Shown here in pieces: positions 60,783-64,000 of a stretch of 64,000 nt of DNA. This stretch comes from Methylocystis echinoides (GTDB lineage: Bacteria; Pseudomonadota; Alphaproteobacteria; Rhizobiales; Beijerinckiaceae), in NCBI RefSeq assembly GCF_027923385.1, contig NZ_BSEC01000001.1, positions 1,810,501-1,874,500 of the forward strand, given 5' to 3'. The notes beneath the pieces were generated by a model. That model was not told the DNA's origin. It did no database searches and was given only the letters and a program-made list of their open reading frames with translations. The position numbers and the translations under genes are program-made. The first letter of the stretch is position 1. Each line of letters opens with the position of its first letter.

Positions 60783-61205
60783 TCACGCGCCTGCGTCGGC
60801 GGTCTCCTCCCCGTCGGCCAGGGTGGTGACGAGGTCGAGAACGCGTTTGCGGACCTTGGGATCCCTGATCCGGGCGAAGGCGCGATTGAGGTGCAGTCCT
60901 TCCGCCGTCGAGAGGAAATCAACGACATATTGCGAGGACGACTCCTCGGCGAATCCGGCATTTTCCGACGGCGTCAGGCTGGGCGCCCCTTCGAAGAAGA
61001 AGGAGGGGGGAACGTTGAGCGTCTTGGAAATCTGCTGAAGCCGGCTGGCGCCGATGCGGTTCAGCCCTTTTTCGTATTTCTGCACCTGCTGAAAGGTGAG
61101 ACCCAGGGCGTCGCCCAGTTTTTCCTGACTCATCTTCATCAGGATGCGTTGCATTCGCACACGGCTGCCCACGTGACGATCAATCGGATCTGGCGTTTTC
61201 TTCAC
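60783..61205 (-). CDS. XRE-family HTH regulator between lnt and metK (140 aa)
   Basis: The start is set to GTG 61205 because AGGAGG stands 7 bases before it and the protein then begins KKTPDPIDRHVGSRVRMQRI as in relatives. The HTH is MSQEKLGDALGLTFQQVQKY and EKGLNRIGASRLQQISKTLN. A conserved C-terminus (VDFLSTAEGLHLNRAFARIR, then DPKVRKRVLDLVTTLADG) follows. The gene is widely conserved beside metK in the Hyphomicrobiales and may regulate it. The AT-rich 61206-61430 spacer is the likely promoter region. Confidence 0.92.
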   Translation of the reverse strand: MKKTPDPIDRHVGSRVRMQRILMKMSQEKLGDALGLTFQQVQKYEKGLNRIGASRLQQISKTLNVPPSFFFEGAPSLTPSENAGFAEESSSQYVVDFLSTAEGLHLNRAFARIRDPKVRKRVLDLVTTLADGEETADAGA

Positions 61206-61430
61206 GATCAATCCTCCTGTCACGTTTTAGCTTACTGCGACCTAAATGCAAACAGAATTAGAAACTTACCGGGGCTAAACCGGAAAAGGTCAAGACTTTC
61301 CGATACAAGCGTAACAATAGCTCTCGAAATTAAACCATGCCGCCTAGGTATAGGCGTGTCCGCTTTGTGAACGGGGCTTTTGAGGCGCCGCGTGTCGTCT
61401 TTAACTAAGCGAAAGCTGCAAAACAATTTT

Positions 61431-63062
61431 TCAGGCCAACCAGCGGCCGGCCGCCGCCAGCGCCAGCGCCAGAGCCCAGAGAATCGGAAACGCCATCCAG
61501 CCGTGATGCGCAAAAAAAGTAACGGGCGCCGGCTTCGGCAGACCACCGTCGATGACGCCTTCCACCCCGAGAGGCAGCGACTCGATGACCCGCCCATAGG
61601 GGTCGACGATGGCTGAAACGCCCGTATTCGCCACGCGGATCAGCGGCAGGCCTTCCTCAATGGCGCGCAGCCGGGCCTGGGCGAAATGCTGCCAGGGACC
61701 CGGCGTCTGCCCGAACCAGCCGTCATTTGTAACATTCAGGAGGAGCTCCGGGCGGTTGCGCGCCTCGCCTCCCGCCGTCGCCTCGCCGGGGAAGACGGCT
61801 TCATAACAGACGAGCGGCGCGATGGGCGGCAGGCCGGGGGCCGCGAGCGCGCGCGGGCCCTGTCCACGGTCCCAGATTCCGGGCACGAGCTGCGTGACCC
61901 CGAACGGCCGCAGCAGGTTCTCGAACGGCAGATATTCGCCGAAGGGCACGAGATGCATCTTGTCGTAAAAGGCGATGATCCGCTCACCCTGCAGCACTTC
62001 GATGGCGTTGAAGATTTTGCCGCGCCGGCCGCCGCCGTCGCCTTCGACCCGCGCCGCGCCCGTGATCAGGATTTTCCCCTGCAGCGCGCGGGCGATGGCC
62101 GCCATCGCCTGCGGCTCGCGCGAGAGAATGTAGGGGAAGGCCGACTCCGGCCAGATGAGATGGGTGACGTCGGCGACGCCCGTGCGCTCCGGCCCGGTGG
62201 CGCGGTCGGAGAGGATCAGGTAACGGCGCAGGATATCGGGACCGTTGCGGGGATTGAATTTGGCGTCCTGTGGCAGATTGGGCTGCATGAGCCGCAGCTT
62301 CACGCCGGCGACCTCTTCGGTCGGGTTCATGGCGAGGCGCAGCGCGCCGAACGCCGCAAAGCCGGCGATGAGAAGCGCGGCTGTCCACATGGCGGCGTTG
62401 GGACGAAAACGCGCGCCATGGCGCATGTCGATGAGGGTGGCGGGCGTGGCGAAAATGACGATGGCCGCAAGGTCGAGGCCATAAAGGCCGATCAGCGAGG
62501 CGACCTGCGCCAGCGGCCCCGCCTGCGCCAGCGCCATGCCGACGTCGTTCCAGGGGAATCCCGTGAGCACATGGCCGCGCAGCCATTCGGCCGCCCCGAG
62601 CCCGGCGGCGAGGGCGAAGACGCGCAGGCTGCCCGGCGACCAGAGCGCCCGCGCGAGCGCGAAGCCGAGCGCGGGAAACAGGGCCAGAACGGCGGGGAGG
62701 CCGATCACCGCGAGCGGCAGCGCCCAGGCGAACTGGTCCGCCTCCACGAGCATGGCGGCGCCGAGCCACCAGAGGCCCGCCAGGAAATAGCCAAAGCCGA
62801 GCCACCAGCCGGCGCCGGCGGCCGACAGGAGCGGACCAAGCCGACCGCGTCCACCCTCGCCGGCGGCGCCGTCGATGAGCCAGACCGCCGTGGTCAGGGG
62901 AACCGCCATGGTGGGGACGACGTCGAACGGCGGCAGCGCAAGCGCCCCCAGCGCGCCGGCGACGAAGGCGATGGCGCGTCGCTTCCAGCCCTCGGCGAGA
63001 ATGATGCGCGCCGGCAGGGACGACAGTCCCGCTCGGGCGGTCGATTGGGCGAACTCGGCCAT
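61431..63062 (-). CDS. lnt: Apolipoprotein N-acyltransferase (543 aa)
   Basis: This inner-membrane enzyme adds the third acyl chain to lipoproteins. It has eight or so helices with a periplasmic nitrilase domain. The triad region is HLIWPESAFPYILSREPQAM (Glu), FYDKMHLVPFGEYLPFENLL (Lys) and IAPLVCYEAVFPGE (Cys). The start at 63062 begins MAEFAQSTARAGLSSL; the longer frame is spacer. It lies between corC and the HTH regulator on the same strand, the usual order. Confidence 0.95.
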   Translation of the reverse strand: MAEFAQSTARAGLSSLPARIILAEGWKRRAIAFVAGALGALALPPFDVVPTMAVPLTTAVWLIDGAAGEGGRGRLGPLLSAAGAGWWLGFGYFLAGLWWLGAAMLVEADQFAWALPLAVIGLPAVLALFPALGFALARALWSPGSLRVFALAAGLGAAEWLRGHVLTGFPWNDVGMALAQAGPLAQVASLIGLYGLDLAAIVIFATPATLIDMRHGARFRPNAAMWTAALLIAGFAAFGALRLAMNPTEEVAGVKLRLMQPNLPQDAKFNPRNGPDILRRYLILSDRATGPERTGVADVTHLIWPESAFPYILSREPQAMAAIARALQGKILITGAARVEGDGGGRRGKIFNAIEVLQGERIIAFYDKMHLVPFGEYLPFENLLRPFGVTQLVPGIWDRGQGPRALAAPGLPPIAPLVCYEAVFPGEATAGGEARNRPELLLNVTNDGWFGQTPGPWQHFAQARLRAIEEGLPLIRVANTGVSAIVDPYGRVIESLPLGVEGVIDGGLPKPAPVTFFAHHGWMAFPILWALALALAAAGRWLA

Positions 63063-63202
63063 CGGACTCCATCGAATCAGCAGCCTGACTTTAGCCGCTT
63101 TGCCACGACGGCATAGTCCGTAACTGTCGCGGTCCAGGTGGAGCGCGGTTCGTATCCCGCCTCGCACAGAGGGACAGCGACCGGGCGGCGCGGATCGCCT
63201 TC

Positions 63203-64000
63203 TCAGGTATGGCGGCGCGCGCGCACCTTCAGCTTGCCGACGCGGCGCGGGTCCGCCTCGACGATCTCGAACTCAAAGGCCTCGACCGGCGTGGCGATGA
63301 TCTCCCCGCGCATCGGCACGCGGCCGGCGAGCCAGGCGACGAGGCCGCCGAGGGTCGTGACTTCGGCCGGCGTGTCCTCCAGACGGAAATCGACGCCGAG
63401 CCGCGCCGTCACCTCGTCGAGGTCGGCGCGCGCGTCGACGAGGAAGTCGCCATTGTCGAGCTCCTCGATCTCCGGAGGCTCGACGACGTCATGCTCGTCC
63501 TCGATGTCGCCGACGATCATCTCCATGATGTCTTCGATGGTGACGAGCCCGTCGGTGCCGCCATATTCGTCGATCACCAGCGCAAGATGGGTGCGCGTCG
63601 TCTGCATGCGGATCAGCAGATCGAGCGCCGGCATCGAGCGGGGCACGAACAGCACCGGTTTCAGCAGCTCGGCCTGGATGATCGGCGTATCGAGCGCGAT
63701 CCGAGGCGACGAGTCGGCGCAGAGCGCAATGTGATTGACGAAATCGCGGATGTGCACCATGCCGCGCGGATCGTCGAGCGTCTCGGAATAGACCGGCAGA
63801 CGCGAATGGCCGGCGTCGCGGAAGACGGCGAGCGCCTCGCGCAGCGGGGCGTCCTGCGAGATGGCGATGATGTCGGCGCGCGGGATCATCGCGTCCTCGA
63901 CGCGCAGATCGTGCAGGCCGAGCACATTCTTGAGCAGCGCGCGCTCATGCGGCGTCACGTCGCCGGCCGCCTCCTCGAGCGCATCCTCGATATCCTCGCG
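63203..64000 (-). CDS. CorC/HlyC-type CBS-domain protein (partial, start beyond window)
   Basis: The frame is open through the window edge at 64000, so the start is missing; about 265 residues are seen. Two CBS domains (VEDAMIPRADIIAISQDAPL, then GHSRLPVYSETLDDPRGMVH, and LVIDEYGGTDGLVTIEDIME) are followed by the CorC/HlyC C-terminal domain (ERDFLVDARADLDEVTARLG-type region, GEIIATPVEAFEFEIVEADP). These cytoplasmic proteins lie with YbeY and Lnt and have been linked to magnesium/cobalt efflux. The remainder of the gene lies beyond position 64000. Confidence 0.9.
   Translation of the reverse strand, partial: REDIEDALEEAAGDVTPHERALLKNVLGLHDLRVEDAMIPRADIIAISQDAPLREALAVFRDAGHSRLPVYSETLDDPRGMVHIRDFVNHIALCADSSPRIALDTPIIQAELLKPVLFVPRSMPALDLLIRMQTTRTHLALVIDEYGGTDGLVTIEDIMEMIVGDIEDEHDVVEPPEIEELDNGDFLVDARADLDEVTARLGVDFRLEDTPAEVTTLGGLVAWLAGRVPMRGEIIATPVEAFEFEIVEADPRRVGKLKVRARRHT

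Overview
The window is about 64 kb of high-GC chromosome from an alphaproteobacterium, most likely of the Hyphomicrobiales. I infer this from three things: the gene order corC-lnt-HTH regulator-metK-trmB, the nrdR-ribD-ribE-ribH-nusB-thiL run, and intergenic repeats beginning GTCATTGCGAG. A genus cannot be fixed from this sequence. I saw no rRNA, tRNA, CRISPR array or replication origin.

Layout. 0.4-2.0 kb: a lone gene for a caspase-like (clan CD) protease of unknown role. 2.2-6.5 kb: rubrerythrin, a two-cluster Fe-S/CCG-domain protein and DUF3501, then prfC. 6.7-9.6 kb: an accessory islet with HigBA, a DUF6508 protein, a GIY-YIG nuclease with a C-terminal reader-like domain, and several tiny ORFs. 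9.8-12.4 kb: a shortened MscS-type channel and an HPP-family membrane protein. 12.8-16.3 kb (minus strand): ECF sigma factor, zinc anti-sigma factor, truncated haemoglobin and a 2Fe-2S flavoreductase, with a decayed apbE just upstream. 16.4-17.35 kb: mobile-element debris made of an S24 domain without HTH, a GlnK tail fragment and a broken integrase. 17.4-25.4 kb: a LysR gene divergent from a hydrolase and a flavin split-barrel gene, a divinyl-chlorophyllide reductase (bciA), a DUF1254 secreted protein, small secreted and cysteine-rich proteins, and a DJ-1/PfpI enzyme. 25.4-26.1 kb: VapBC-type toxin-antitoxin.

26.4-43.2 kb is mostly core metabolism: glyA, nrdR, riboflavin synthesis (ribD, ribE, ribH), nusB, thiL, a K+-independent proton pyrophosphatase, NAD synthetase, a D-amino-acid transaminase, and a glutamate-cysteine-ligase-like/M14-deacylase pair. 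43.2-53.4 kb holds an EEP nuclease/phosphatase, a Crp-type regulator, a TPR/beta-barrel-FecR-CHASE2 cyclase operon that could make the Crp ligand, an HD hydrolase, a 5'-nucleotidase and an L,D-transpeptidase. 53.5-64 kb (all minus strand): amtB and glnK with a sigma54-like promoter, tesB, Trm112-like, LON-domain and CnoX-like thioredoxin genes, trmB, metK, an HTH regulator, lnt and the start-truncated corC.

Gene spacers carry at least three classes of inverted repeat. One has a conserved asymmetric centre whose orientation can be read. Large open frames opposite real genes are high-GC shadows and are left out. The most interesting regions are the caspase-like protein, the sigma/globin/flavoreductase operon, the orphan bciA, the cyclase/FecR/barrel/Crp cluster and the oriented repeat family.
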